Assembly (NCBI RefSeq): GCF_030546695.1
Contig: NZ_JAUOTP010000010.1
Location: 160,146 to 224,145, forward strand
From: Sphingomonas natans
GTDB lineage: Bacteria > Pseudomonadota > Alphaproteobacteria > Sphingomonadales > Sphingomonadaceae
DNA length: 64,000 nucleotides
Direction: 5' to 3'
The notes under the pieces were generated by a model. That model was given only the letters and a program-made list of their open reading frames with translations. It had not been told where the DNA came from and made no database searches. The position numbers and the translations under genes are program-made. Positions 32,578 through 40,465 of the stretch are shown here, piece by piece. Every line of letters starts with the position of its first letter. Within the stretch, counting starts at the first letter, position 1.

Positions 32578-33765
32578 ATGACGCTGGCTGCGCTCGTCGC
32601 AGCCTTCGATGTCGAGGCAGGCGCCCCGCGCGCCGCGCTGCCGCTTGCCGGCGTGACGCTGGTAGAACATCAGATCCGTCGCCTGGCCTCGGCCGGCGCC
32701 GAGCGCCCGATCCTGCTAGTCGAGCAGATGGCACCCGCGCTCGCCGCGCCGCTCGCGCGGCTCCGCGCGGACGGGATCGCGGTGAAGGTCGCGACCAGCA
32801 TCGCCGCCGCTGCCGATCTGCTCGCCGCCGAACCGCGCGTACTGATCCTGGCGGATGCCTGCCTGCCCGATCGCGCGCTGATCGAGCGGATCGCGATCGC
32901 GGGCGTGCCGAGCATCGCGGTCGTCCTCGACCTGCCAGAGCATGCCGCGTTCGAGCGGATCGATGCGGAGCATCGCTGGGCGGGGATCGCCCTGCTCGAC
33001 GGGCGGCGCATCGCCGAGGTCGCGCAGATGGTGGGCGACTGGGATCCGATTTCGACGATGCTGCGCAGCGCCGTTCAGGAGACCGCGGCGCGGATCGAGG
33101 TCGGGCGCGACGTGCCCGTGCTCGCCGGATCGAGCGAGGCGCTGCATGCGGCCGAGGCGCGGCTCGTCGCCGCCTCGCGCGAGGCGGCGCGCGGGTGGAG
33201 CGACCGTTTCCTCGAGGCGCCGATCGCGGAGGCGCTGCTGCCGCAATTGTTCGCGCGAAGCATCCAGCCGTCGCTGCCCGCATTGCTGTCCGCCGTGCTC
33301 GCGATCGGTGGCGGGCTGGCAGCGACCGGCGGCTACCGCTGGCTTGCGCTGGTGCCCCTGCTGCTCGCCGGACCGCTGGCGCGGATGGGGCAAAGGCTGT
33401 CGCTGATCCAGGCGCGACGCGTGCCGGGCGCGTCGTGGCTGGCCACGGCGCGGCTGGCCGGGCGCGGGCTCGCGGGGCTCGGGCTCGGCTGGTGGCTGAT
33501 GCGCGGCGACGGCCAATGGGGCTGGCTGCTCACGGCCGGGCTGCTGGTGGGGCTGATGGCGGCTCTGTTCGCTGCGCGGGGCATCGTCGCGTGGCTGGGC
33601 GATGGTGAGGATCCGGAATGGCTGGCGACGCCCGCCGCTCTGGGCTGGGCGCTGCTGCCGTTCGGGCTAGCCGGACTTTGGGGCTGGGGCCTGGGCGCGA
33701 TCACCGCCTATGCGGGCGCGAGCTTCGGCTGGACCCTGGTGCGCGCGTTGCGGCTGGCGCGGTAG
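32578..33765 (+). CDS. Nucleotidyltransferase-like protein with membrane domain
   Basis: The 395-residue protein has an N-terminal half that resembles a sugar-nucleotidyltransferase fold (LPLAGVTLVEHQIRRLASAG, then VLILADACLPD and WAGIALLDGRRIAEVAQM). It lacks the glycine-rich GxGTRL signature, so activity is doubtful. The C-terminal half, from about residue 225, has five or six hydrophobic segments (LLSAVLAIGGGLAA, WLALVPLLLAGPLA, WGWLLTAGLLVGLMAALFA, LGWALLPFGLAGLWGWGL). The arrangement recalls fusions of nucleotidyltransferase and CDP-alcohol phosphotransferase domains, but the DG-x2-AR motif of the latter is absent. It is divergent from the coiled-coil gene, 103 bases away. Confidence 0.6.
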   Translation: MTLAALVAAFDVEAGAPRAALPLAGVTLVEHQIRRLASAGAERPILLVEQMAPALAAPLARLRADGIAVKVATSIAAAADLLAAEPRVLILADACLPDRALIERIAIAGVPSIAVVLDLPEHAAFERIDAEHRWAGIALLDGRRIAEVAQMVGDWDPISTMLRSAVQETAARIEVGRDVPVLAGSSEALHAAEARLVAASREAARGWSDRFLEAPIAEALLPQLFARSIQPSLPALLSAVLAIGGGLAATGGYRWLALVPLLLAGPLARMGQRLSLIQARRVPGASWLATARLAGRGLAGLGLGWWLMRGDGQWGWLLTAGLLVGLMAALFAARGIVAWLGDGEDPEWLATPAALGWALLPFGLAGLWGWGLGAITAYAGASFGWTLVRALRLAR

Positions 33766-33821
33766 CGCAGTCACATTTTCGTCGCGATTCGGGCCTTTGC
33801 TGGCGCGCGAAGGCATCTCCG

Positions 33822-34130
33822 ATGATCGGTGCGACCGTCTTTCTGATCCTGCAGGCGACCGTCTACGGACCCGCGCTCCCGGTGAAGACCGTGGCACCGG
33901 CCGCGCCGACCGAGGCGGCGACTGAATGCCCGCCGTCCGAAACCGGCGAGATCGTCGTCTGCAAGCGCCGGCGGGCGACGCCCAACCAGCGGCTGCAGGA
34001 TCGGACCGCCGACGCCGAGCCGGATCAGCGCTTGAACCTCAAGCTCAGCGACAAGCTCGGCGTCAAAGGCGGCGGGCCGGTCGGGAGAAACGGTCAGTCC
34101 GTGGGGGTCGGCGTCCGGCTGGGTTTCTGA
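33822..34130 (+). CDS. Small secreted protein with CPPSETGEIVVC motif
   Basis: The 102-residue protein begins with a hydrophobic stretch (MIGATVFLILQATVYG) that may be an export signal. The motif ECPPSETGEIVVCKRRR contains two cysteines nine residues apart, probably a disulfide. I recall similar EIVVC-R motifs in many short secreted proteins of sphingomonads, with no known function. The C terminus is Gly/Val-rich (GRNGQSVGVGVRLGF). It is 56 bases after the preceding gene on the same strand. Confidence 0.65.
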   Translation: MIGATVFLILQATVYGPALPVKTVAPAAPTEAATECPPSETGEIVVCKRRRATPNQRLQDRTADAEPDQRLNLKLSDKLGVKGGGPVGRNGQSVGVGVRLGF

Positions 34131-34148
34131 AGGCGCTGCTTCCGCAGT

Positions 34149-34201
34149 GCCCCTCCACCAGCCTGCGGCTGGTCCCCCTCCCCACCCGCGGTGGGGAGGA
34201 T
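34149..34201. repeat. Palindromic repeat, family B, half copy
   Basis: CCCCTCCACCAGCCTGCGG pairs internally (CCAGCC/GGCTGG) and continues GGTCCCCCTCCCC with the hairpin CCCACCCGCGGTGGGGAGG. It matches the right half of the full element and lies between two convergent genes. Confidence 0.8.
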
Positions 34202-34209
34202 GAGTCAGG

Positions 34210-35850
34210 TCAGACGCGGATGAGCGAGACGTCCACGATCGGCTTCTTGCCGGTCCACTCGGTCGCCTTGCGGCGGACCGCGAGGCGGACGGCTTCGCGC
34301 AGCTTGGATTCGTCCTTGCCGCCGGCCGAGAGCGCCTTGCCCGCGGCCTCGCTCGCCTCGGCGATGAAGTCGACGCGATCCTCCTCGATCGGCACGCCCT
34401 GGAAGGTGATGGCGGGCTTGCCCTTGAGCCGGCCCGACTGATCGATCGCCGCGGCGACCGCGATCACGCCGTTGACCGAGACCTTGCGGCGCTCGTTCAT
34501 CGTCGTGCCGTCGGCGGGCAGGATCACGTCGCCGTCGAGGATCAGGCGGCCCGACCGCTCGGTGCCGATCTTCTTCGGGCCATCGGGCGCGAGGCGGATC
34601 ATGTCGCCGTTCATCTGCACGATCGACTTGGGCACGCCGAGGCTGTCGGCGAAGCGCGCCTGCTCGGCCATGTGGCGCATCTCGCCATGGACAGGGAGCA
34701 CGATCTCGGGACGGATCCAGCGATACATGAGCTCCAGCTCGGGGCGGCCGGGATGGCCCGAGACGTGGACATGCGCCTGGCGATCGGTGACCATCTCGAT
34801 GCCCTTGCTGGCGAGCATGTTCTGGATACGGGCGATCTGCATCTCGTTGCCGGGGATCTGCTTCGACGAGAAGATCACCGTATCGCCCTTCGAGAGCTTC
34901 AGCTGGTGACTGTCGAAGGCGATCCGAGCGAGCGCGGCGCGCGCCTCGCCCTGGCCGCCGGTGGCGACGATCATCACGTCGCGCGGGGGCAGTCGCATCG
35001 CGGTGTCGAAATCGATGATCGGCGGGAAATCCTGCAGGTAGCCGACGCTCTTGGCGACCTTGAGGATCCGATCGAGCGAGCGGCCCGCGACGCACAGCTG
35101 GCGGTCCGTATCGATCGCGACCTGGCCGAGCGTCTGCAGCCGCGCTGCATTCGAGGCGAAGGTGGTGACGAGCACGCGGCCCGTCGCCTCACGGACGACC
35201 GCATCGAGCCCCTCGCGCACCGCGGCCTCCGAGCCGCTGGCGGCATCGTTGAACACGTTGGTGCTATCGCAGACGAGAGCGAGCACGCCCTCGTCGCCGA
35301 TCGCGGTCAGCTCCTCGGCGGTGGCGGGGGTGCCGAGCAAGGGCTCCTCGTCCAGCTTCCAGTCGCCGGTGTGGAAGATGTTGCCGTAGGGCGTCTCGAT
35401 CAGCAGCGCATTGCCCTCGGGGATCGAATGGGCAAGCGGGACGTAAGTGAAGCGGAACGGTCCGAGATCGAAGGCGGAATCGCGGGGCACGACATTGAGC
35501 TTCACCTGCTTGGTGATGCCCTCTTCCTCCAGCTTGCCGCGGATGAGGCCCGCGGTGAACGGCGTCGCATAGAGCGGAACGCCCAGATCGGCGGCGAGAT
35601 AGGGGATCGCACCGATATGATCCTCATGCCCGTGCGTCAGCACGATGCCGATCAGATCCTTGCGATTGCGTTCGATGAAATCGAGATCGGGCAGGATCAG
35701 ATCGATGCCCGGATAGCCCGGATCGGCGAAGGTCAGGCCGAGATCGACCATCACCCATTTGCCCTGGGTGCCGTAAAGATTGACGTTCATCCCGATCTCC
35801 CCCGAGCCGCCAAGCGCGAGGAAGAGCAGTTCGTTGCCGGGTTTCGTCAT
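34210..35850 (-). CDS. rnj: Ribonuclease J
   Basis: RNase J is a metallo-beta-lactamase/beta-CASP ribonuclease with 5' exonuclease and endonuclease activity in rRNA and mRNA processing. The 546-residue product has the zinc motif VLTHGHEDHIGAIPYLAADL at about residues 71-90 and further ligands in FTYVPLAHSIPEG and HTGDWKLDEEP. The beta-CASP residues are in VTTFASNAARL and the late HVSGHPGRPEL, LPVHGEMRHM. The C-terminal domain ends TGKKPIVDVSLIRV. It is usual in alphaproteobacteria. It stands alone here, without the birA/coaX neighbours common elsewhere. Confidence 0.95.
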   Translation of the reverse strand: MTKPGNELLFLALGGSGEIGMNVNLYGTQGKWVMVDLGLTFADPGYPGIDLILPDLDFIERNRKDLIGIVLTHGHEDHIGAIPYLAADLGVPLYATPFTAGLIRGKLEEEGITKQVKLNVVPRDSAFDLGPFRFTYVPLAHSIPEGNALLIETPYGNIFHTGDWKLDEEPLLGTPATAEELTAIGDEGVLALVCDSTNVFNDAASGSEAAVREGLDAVVREATGRVLVTTFASNAARLQTLGQVAIDTDRQLCVAGRSLDRILKVAKSVGYLQDFPPIIDFDTAMRLPPRDVMIVATGGQGEARAALARIAFDSHQLKLSKGDTVIFSSKQIPGNEMQIARIQNMLASKGIEMVTDRQAHVHVSGHPGRPELELMYRWIRPEIVLPVHGEMRHMAEQARFADSLGVPKSIVQMNGDMIRLAPDGPKKIGTERSGRLILDGDVILPADGTTMNERRKVSVNGVIAVAAAIDQSGRLKGKPAITFQGVPIEEDRVDFIAEASEAAGKALSAGGKDESKLREAVRLAVRRKATEWTGKKPIVDVSLIRV

Positions 35851-36526
35851 GGGATTCCGATGGATCGTGCGGGCGCATGCCAGACGCGCCTAAGGGGTGC
35901 GGCGATCGCCGCTTGTGTCCCGTGTCCATGTAGAGGCTTCGCCCTCCGTCGCAACCCCGCGCAACACTTGTTTTCCTTCCCTATGCGTCAGCGCACTGCC
36001 CTTTTGGAGATCGCGCCATGAAAGAACGGCGCTGCGCTCCGGATCGAGATGGCGTCGCGCCCGGACCGCCAAAATTTGCCGAATCTTGCCATTTCGGGAA
36101 CCAATTAATTCTAAGCTGGTTTACCATCGTGGCTCGTTGTTGCGCCGGACTAGCACTCCGTAGAATCTCCTTGCCCGGTTGTGTGACCAATAGTTCTGCT
36201 TGACGTTTAGGTTAAGCAATCTGCGAAGCGGGAATTCGCTGTTCGCAGGCGCAGCATGACTTGCCCCGCCACAGAAGCGAACACGTGAAATCAGAAGATT
36301 TTCACGAATCCCGAAAATCTCTACTTGCGCGGCAAACTATGCCCCGCTAGGCGCATCTCACCTCGGGAGCCGCGGCGCCAAGAGGAAGCGAGAATCGGCA
36401 TTCCATGAGGACGCCGCCGCTAGGAGAGGATGCCGCTTAGACACGAGGAGTAGCCCGGCTGCGGCCGCGCCGGGCTACTGACCTCCCCCGCTTTCGCTGA
36501 CAGGCTGCACAAGCTACAGGCGCGCG
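35851..36526. other. Non-coding stretch of 676 bases before miaB
   Basis: Near rnj there is a 14-base palindrome GCGGCGATCGCCGC (35898-35911). The middle, 36060-36220, is AT-richer than the neighbourhood. A 61-codon plus-strand frame (36018-36203) starts after GGAG and encodes MKERRCAPDRDGVAPG and so on, without recognisable features; I do not call it a gene. From 36221 to 36480 several hairpins follow, listed separately. No protein or tRNA gene is supported. Confidence 0.6.
36221..36480 (+). ncRNA. Candidate structured RNA or long 5' leader upstream of miaB
   Basis: Four inverted repeats lie in series. CTGCGAA/TTCGCAG is at 36221-36248. AGATTTTC/GAAAATCT is at 36296-36320. An AGCCGCGGCG against CGCCGCCGCT pairing lies at about 36370-36425. 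A perfect 11-base stem, AGTAGCCCGGC/GCCGGGCTACT, is at 36449-36479, followed by GACCTCCCCC. This density of structure in non-coding DNA suggests an RNA, either separate or as the miaB leader. I looked for tmRNA, SRP RNA and RNase P signatures and found none. The strand is not proven. Confidence 0.35.
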
Positions 36527-37861
36527 ATGATCGCCAAGCCCGCCCGTCCGCTCCCCAAGAGCTTCCACGTCAAATCGTTCGGCTGCCAGATGAACGCCTA
36601 TGACGGCGCGCGCATGGGCGAATTGCTGGAATCGCAGGGCATGGTCGCGGCCGAGGCGGACGATGCGGATCTCGTCCTGCTCAACACCTGCCATATCCGC
36701 GAGCGCGCGGCCGAGAAGGTCTATTCGGACATCGGCCGGCTCGCCAAGCGCGGCAGGGAGGCCGGGCGCGACAAGCCGATGATCGCGGTCGCCGGCTGCG
36801 TCGCGCAGGCCGAGGGCGCCGAAATCTCGCGCCGCGCGCCTGCGGTGGACGTGGTCGTCGGCCCGCAGGCCTATCACCGCCTGCCCGAACTGATCGCGCG
36901 CGCGGCGACCGGTGGCGAGGCGCTCGATACCGACATGCCCGCAGTCTCCAAATTCGATGCCTTGCCCAAGCGGCGCCGACAGGGACCGAGCGCGTTCCTG
37001 ACCGTGCAGGAAGGCTGCGACAAATTCTGCACCTATTGCGTCGTGCCCTATACGCGCGGCGCCGAGATTTCGCGGCCCTGGGGCCAGATCATCGACGAGG
37101 CGAAGGCGCTGGTGGATGCCGGCGCGCGCGAGATCACCCTGCTCGGCCAGAACGTCAACGCCTGGGCGCATGACGGGCGGGGTCTGCACGACGTGATCGA
37201 GGAGCTGGCGAAGATGCCCGCGCTCGCGCGGATCCGCTACATGACGAGCCATCCCAACGACATGGCCGACGGGCTGATCGCCGCGCATCGCGACATCGAG
37301 AAACTGATGCCGTTCCTGCACCTGCCCGTGCAATCGGGCAGCGACCGCATCCTGAAGGCGATGAACCGCAGCCATAATGCGGCAAGCTATCTGCGCCTGA
37401 TCGATCGCGTCCGCGCGGCGCGGCCCGATATCGGCGTGTCGGGCGATTTCATCGTCGGCTTCCCCGGCGAGAGCGACGCGGATTTCGAAGAGACCCTGTC
37501 GCTGGTCCGCGCGATCGGGCACGCCTTCGCCTTCTCGTTCAAATATTCGCCGCGCCCGGGCACGCCGGCCGCTTCGATGGCCGAGCAGGTGCCGGCGGCT
37601 TTGATGGACGAGCGGCTCCAGCGACTGCAGGCGCTGATCGCCGAGCAGCAATATGCGTTCAACCGCGCGACGCTGGGCAAGAGCTGCGCCGTGCTGATCG
37701 AGCGCGACGGCAAGCTCCCCGGCCAGAAGCTGGGCAAATCGCCCTGGCTGCAATCGGTGCTGCTCGACGGCGGCGCGATCGGCGATCTGGTCGAGGTGGA
37801 GATCATACAGGCCGGGCCGAACAGCCTGCAGGGCAGCGCGAAGATACTGGCGGCGGCATAA
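36527..37861 (+). CDS. miaB: tRNA-2-methylthio-N6-isopentenyladenosine-37 synthase
   Basis: MiaB is a radical-SAM enzyme that adds a methylthio group to i6A37 in tRNA, the step after MiaA. The N-terminal UPF0004 domain has [25 protein letters not shown] and [11 protein letters not shown], with three cysteines for one iron-sulfur cluster. The radical-SAM motif is [16 protein letters not shown] (CxxxCxxC). The C-terminal TRAM domain ends in [16 protein letters not shown]. The 444-residue length is typical. A structured non-coding stretch precedes it. Confidence 0.97.
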   Translation: MIAKPARPLPKSFHVKSFGCQMNAYDGARMGELLESQGMVAAEADDADLVLLNTCHIRERAAEKVYSDIGRLAKRGREAGRDKPMIAVAGCVAQAEGAEISRRAPAVDVVVGPQAYHRLPELIARAATGGEALDTDMPAVSKFDALPKRRRQGPSAFLTVQEGCDKFCTYCVVPYTRGAEISRPWGQIIDEAKALVDAGAREITLLGQNVNAWAHDGRGLHDVIEELAKMPALARIRYMTSHPNDMADGLIAAHRDIEKLMPFLHLPVQSGSDRILKAMNRSHNAASYLRLIDRVRAARPDIGVSGDFIVGFPGESDADFEETLSLVRAIGHAFAFSFKYSPRPGTPAASMAEQVPAALMDERLQRLQALIAEQQYAFNRATLGKSCAVLIERDGKLPGQKLGKSPWLQSVLLDGGAIGDLVEVEIIQAGPNSLQGSAKILAAA

Positions 37862-37867
37862 CGCATA

Positions 37868-38030
37868 TCTTCCCCACGGAACGTGGGGAGGGGACCGTCC
37901 GCACGACGGTGGAAGGGAAAAATCCTGCCCTCAAGTCCAGACCCCTCCACCATGCTGCGCCCTTCGACGCCGCCTGCGGCGTCGCTCAGGACAGGCATGG
38001 CCCCCTCCCCAGCTGCGAGAGGGAGGATGA
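37868..38030. repeat. Palindromic repeat, family B, with a nested family A fragment
   Basis: The left end CTTCCCCACGGAACGTGGGGA and the right end with CCCCCTCCCC and GGGAGGATGAG are family B. Between ATG and CAT in the right half is inserted CCCTTCGACGCC and GGCGTCGCTCAGGACAGG, which resembles family A. One element seems to have entered another. It separates miaB from imuA. Confidence 0.7.
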
Positions 38031-38062
38031 GTCCTCGCCTTGACTCCGCACGCTCCGAGCTA

Positions 38063-38077
38063 GAACATAAAGGGAAC
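38063..38077. promoter_or_regulatory. LexA (SOS) box of the alphaproteobacterial type
   Basis: GAAC-ATAAAGG-GAAC is the reverse complement of GTTC-N7-GTTC, the direct-repeat LexA site of alphaproteobacteria. It lies 5-19 bases upstream of the imuA ATG, where a bound repressor would block the promoter or start of the imuA-imuB-dnaE2 operon. Confidence 0.85.
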
Positions 38078-38081
38078 ATGC

Positions 38082-38837
38082 ATGCGCGAGTCGCCTTCCC
38101 TTCCGCCCGCTCCGGGCCTGCAATTGTCCGCCTCGCCGCTGACGGCGGAGCCTTGTGTCCGCTTCGCTCTGGGTTCTCCGCCGCTGGATGCGATGCTGGG
38201 TGGCGGGCTCCAGCGCGGCCAGCTCCACGAAGTGCATGCAGCCTCGGACGAGGATCTGGCGAGCATGGCCGGCTTCGCCCTGATGCTGGCGCTGCGTGCC
38301 GGCGGGCGGACCGGTCATATCGTTTGGCTGGCGGAGGCGAAACGCGGCGATGGCCTGCTGCACGGCCCGGGCGTGGTGGAGCTGGGGGCGGATCCGGCGC
38401 GCTTGCTGTTCGTGACGGTGCGCGACGAGAAGAGCTTGCTGAAGGCCGCGGCCGACGTGGTGCGTTCGCCCGCAGCCGGCACGGCAGTGATCGCGCCGGG
38501 GCCGCGCCCGCGCCATTTGGATCTCACCGCGACGCGGCGGCTGATGCTGTTCGCCGAGCGATCGGGCGTCACGGTGCTGCTGCTGCGCGGGCTGGGCGAG
38601 GAGATGCCCTCGGCGGCGGCGACGCGCTGGCGAGTCGCCGCCGCACCCTCGACGCCGCTGGAAGCGGACGCGCCCGGTGCGCCGGCCTTCGCGGTGGATC
38701 TCGTCAAACGGCGCGGCGGCGTGCCTTCGCCCGGCTGGCGGCTGGAATGGGATCGTGACGCCGCCAGCTTCCGGCCCGCGCCGCTATCTAGCACTGTGGC
38801 TGCCGATGATGGCGAGCGACGCGTGGCGGTCGCGTAA
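38082..38837 (+). CDS. imuA: SOS mutagenesis protein ImuA
   Basis: ImuA is a RecA/SulA-related protein that works with ImuB and DnaE2 in damage-induced translesion synthesis. The 251-residue product has the typical start of the core, PLDAMLGGGLQRGQLHEVHA, then LALRAGGRTGHIVWLAEAK. The end is VDLVKRRGGVPSPGWRLEWDRD, a clear family signature. The core has lost a canonical P-loop, as is usual. A LexA box lies directly upstream. The 3' end overlaps imuB by 83 bases. Confidence 0.93.
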   Translation: MRESPSLPPAPGLQLSASPLTAEPCVRFALGSPPLDAMLGGGLQRGQLHEVHAASDEDLASMAGFALMLALRAGGRTGHIVWLAEAKRGDGLLHGPGVVELGADPARLLFVTVRDEKSLLKAAADVVRSPAAGTAVIAPGPRPRHLDLTATRRLMLFAERSGVTVLLLRGLGEEMPSAAATRWRVAAAPSTPLEADAPGAPAFAVDLVKRRGGVPSPGWRLEWDRDAASFRPAPLSSTVAADDGERRVAVA

Positions 38838-40461
38838 CGTCCCATTCCTCCCCGGCACGGGGAGGGATACCATCCGTAGGATGGTGGAGGGGTATCCCGG
38901 CCCGCACGGCAACGCGCCCTCTCAACCGCAACACCCCTCCACCACCGGCTGCGGCGGCAGTCTCCCTCCCCCTGCGGGGAAGGAATTGACGGTCTTCACC
39001 GAGAAACAGGCCAATGCCGTCCGCCTGACCGCGCTGAGCCGCGAAGCCTTGGCGGCCGGGCTCACCACGGGCCTCACGCTCGCCGATGCCCGCGCGCGCC
39101 TGCCCGGCCTCGTCGCGATCGAACGCGACCATACCGCCGAGGCGCGCCTGCTAGCGCGCGCGGTCGAGGCGTGCCGCGCCTACAGCCCGGTGGTGGCGCC
39201 CGCGCCGTCCGACGGCATCGTCCTCGACATTGCCGGCTGCACGCATGCCTATGGCAGCGAGGACGGGCTCGTCGCCGATCTCGCGCGTCGCTTGCGCCGG
39301 CAAGGCCTCACGCTGCGCCTCGGCCTCGGCGACACGCCCGAGGCGGCGCGCGCCCGCGCCCGGTTCGGCGCTGGTCCGGAAGCGGACCTGCTCGCGCTCC
39401 CGGTCGAGGCGCTGGAGGCCTCGCCCGAAATCACGCTTGCGCTGCGTCGCGCGGGGCTCAAGCGGATCATGGATCTCGCCTGCCGCCCGCGGCGGATGCT
39501 GGCCGCGCGCTTCGGCGATCTCGCGCTGCGGCTCGGCCGGCTGCTGGGCGAGGAGGATCGCCGGATCACGCCCGAGCGGCTGATCGATCCCGTCTTCGGC
39601 TTGCGCCGCTTCGCCGAGCCGATCGGCCGCGTCGAGGACGGGCTCGCCTGCCTGGCGGACCTGCTGGCCGAGGCCGGCGCGACCCTGCTGGAGCGGCACG
39701 AGGGCGGGCGCCGCTTCGTCGCGCGCTTCTTCCGCAGCGACGGCGCGGTCCCCGGGCTGGTCGTGGAGACGGGGCGGCCGGTGCGCGATCCGGGAATCGT
39801 CATGCGCCTGTTCCGCGAGCGGCTGGAGGCGCTTGCCGACCCGATCGATCCGGGCTTCGGTTTCGATTGCATCCGCCTCGACGTGCCCGTGACCGAGCCG
39901 CTCGCCCCCGCACAGGATGGGCTGGGCGGCGAAGATCGGGCGGCAGCCCCGCTCGCCGAACTCGTCGATCGGCTCGTCGCGCGGCTGGGTGCCGACCGGA
40001 TCGCGCGCGTCGCGCCGCTCGACAGCCACATTCCCGAATGCGCGGTGGCGATCGTCCCGGCTGCGACCGAACCGCACTGGCCCGCCCCTTTCCCCGACGA
40101 CCCGCCGCTTCGGCCGTTGCGCCTGCTCGATCCGCCGCAACCGATCGAGGTGACCTATGGCTTGCCCGAAGGCCCGCCGCGCCGCTTCGTCTGGCAGCGG
40201 CGCGCGCACGAGGTCGCGCGCTGGGAGGGCCCCGAACGGATCGCCGCCGAATGGTGGCGGCGGCGGATCGGCGCGGAGACGTGGCTGCGCCGCGACGCGG
40301 ACGACCATCCGCTGCCGCTGCCGCTCTGCGCGAGCGGGCGGACGCGCGATTATTATCGCGTCGAGGACAAGGCCGGGCACCGCTTCTGGCTGTTCCGCCA
40401 CGGTCTGGCCGGCGGCGAGACGGAGATGCCCGCCTGGTATGTCCACGGGCTGTTCGCGTGA
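38755..40461 (+). CDS. imuB: Y-family polymerase-like protein ImuB with in-frame repeat insertion
   Basis: ImuB is a catalytically inactive DinB-like hub that brings ImuA and DnaE2 to the beta clamp. The start is taken as GTG at 38755, just before RRYLALWLPMMASDAW, the conserved family start. The protein resumes at LTVFTEKQANAVRLTALSREALAAGL, then TLADARARLPGL. Between them, residues 31-77 are encoded by a complete family B palindromic repeat (38845-38985, exactly 47 codons), absent from relatives as I remember them. A DinB-type core (PVVAPAPSDGIVLDIAGCTH) and a C-terminal domain with RDYYRVEDKAGHRFWLFR follow. The length of 568 is about 50 more than expected. The gene stops 5 bases before dnaE2. 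Confidence 0.93.
   Translation: MTPPASGPRRYLALWLPMMASDAWRSRNVPFLPGTGRDTIRRMVEGYPGPHGNAPSQPQHPSTTGCGGSLPPPAGKELTVFTEKQANAVRLTALSREALAAGLTTGLTLADARARLPGLVAIERDHTAEARLLARAVEACRAYSPVVAPAPSDGIVLDIAGCTHAYGSEDGLVADLARRLRRQGLTLRLGLGDTPEAARARARFGAGPEADLLALPVEALEASPEITLALRRAGLKRIMDLACRPRRMLAARFGDLALRLGRLLGEEDRRITPERLIDPVFGLRRFAEPIGRVEDGLACLADLLAEAGATLLERHEGGRRFVARFFRSDGAVPGLVVETGRPVRDPGIVMRLFRERLEALADPIDPGFGFDCIRLDVPVTEPLAPAQDGLGGEDRAAAPLAELVDRLVARLGADRIARVAPLDSHIPECAVAIVPAATEPHWPAPFPDDPPLRPLRLLDPPQPIEVTYGLPEGPPRRFVWQRRAHEVARWEGPERIAAEWWRRRIGAETWLRRDADDHPLPLPLCASGRTRDYYRVEDKAGHRFWLFRHGLAGGETEMPAWYVHGLFA
38845..38985. repeat. Palindromic repeat, family B, full copy inside imuB
   Basis: The ends TTCCTCCCCGGCACGGGGAGG and CCCCCTGCGGGGAAGGAA are inverted partners. 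Inside are ACCATCCGTAGGATGGTGG and CCTCCACCACCGGCTGCGG, the usual inner hairpins. The element is 141 bases and open in the imuB frame. Closest relative: 61446-61577. Confidence 0.88.
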
Positions 40462-40465
40462 TGCG

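Noticed and set aside
36018..36203. A 61-codon frame with GGAG upstream in the rnj-miaB gap
   Set aside because: No recognisable composition or family, an equally open frame lies on the opposite strand, and the sequence is AT-richer than coding DNA here.
36296..36480. tmRNA, SRP RNA or RNase P RNA in the gap before miaB
   Set aside because: No tag-peptide frame with stop, no T-arm GGTTCGA with CCA end, and no SRP or RNase P core motif could be found.
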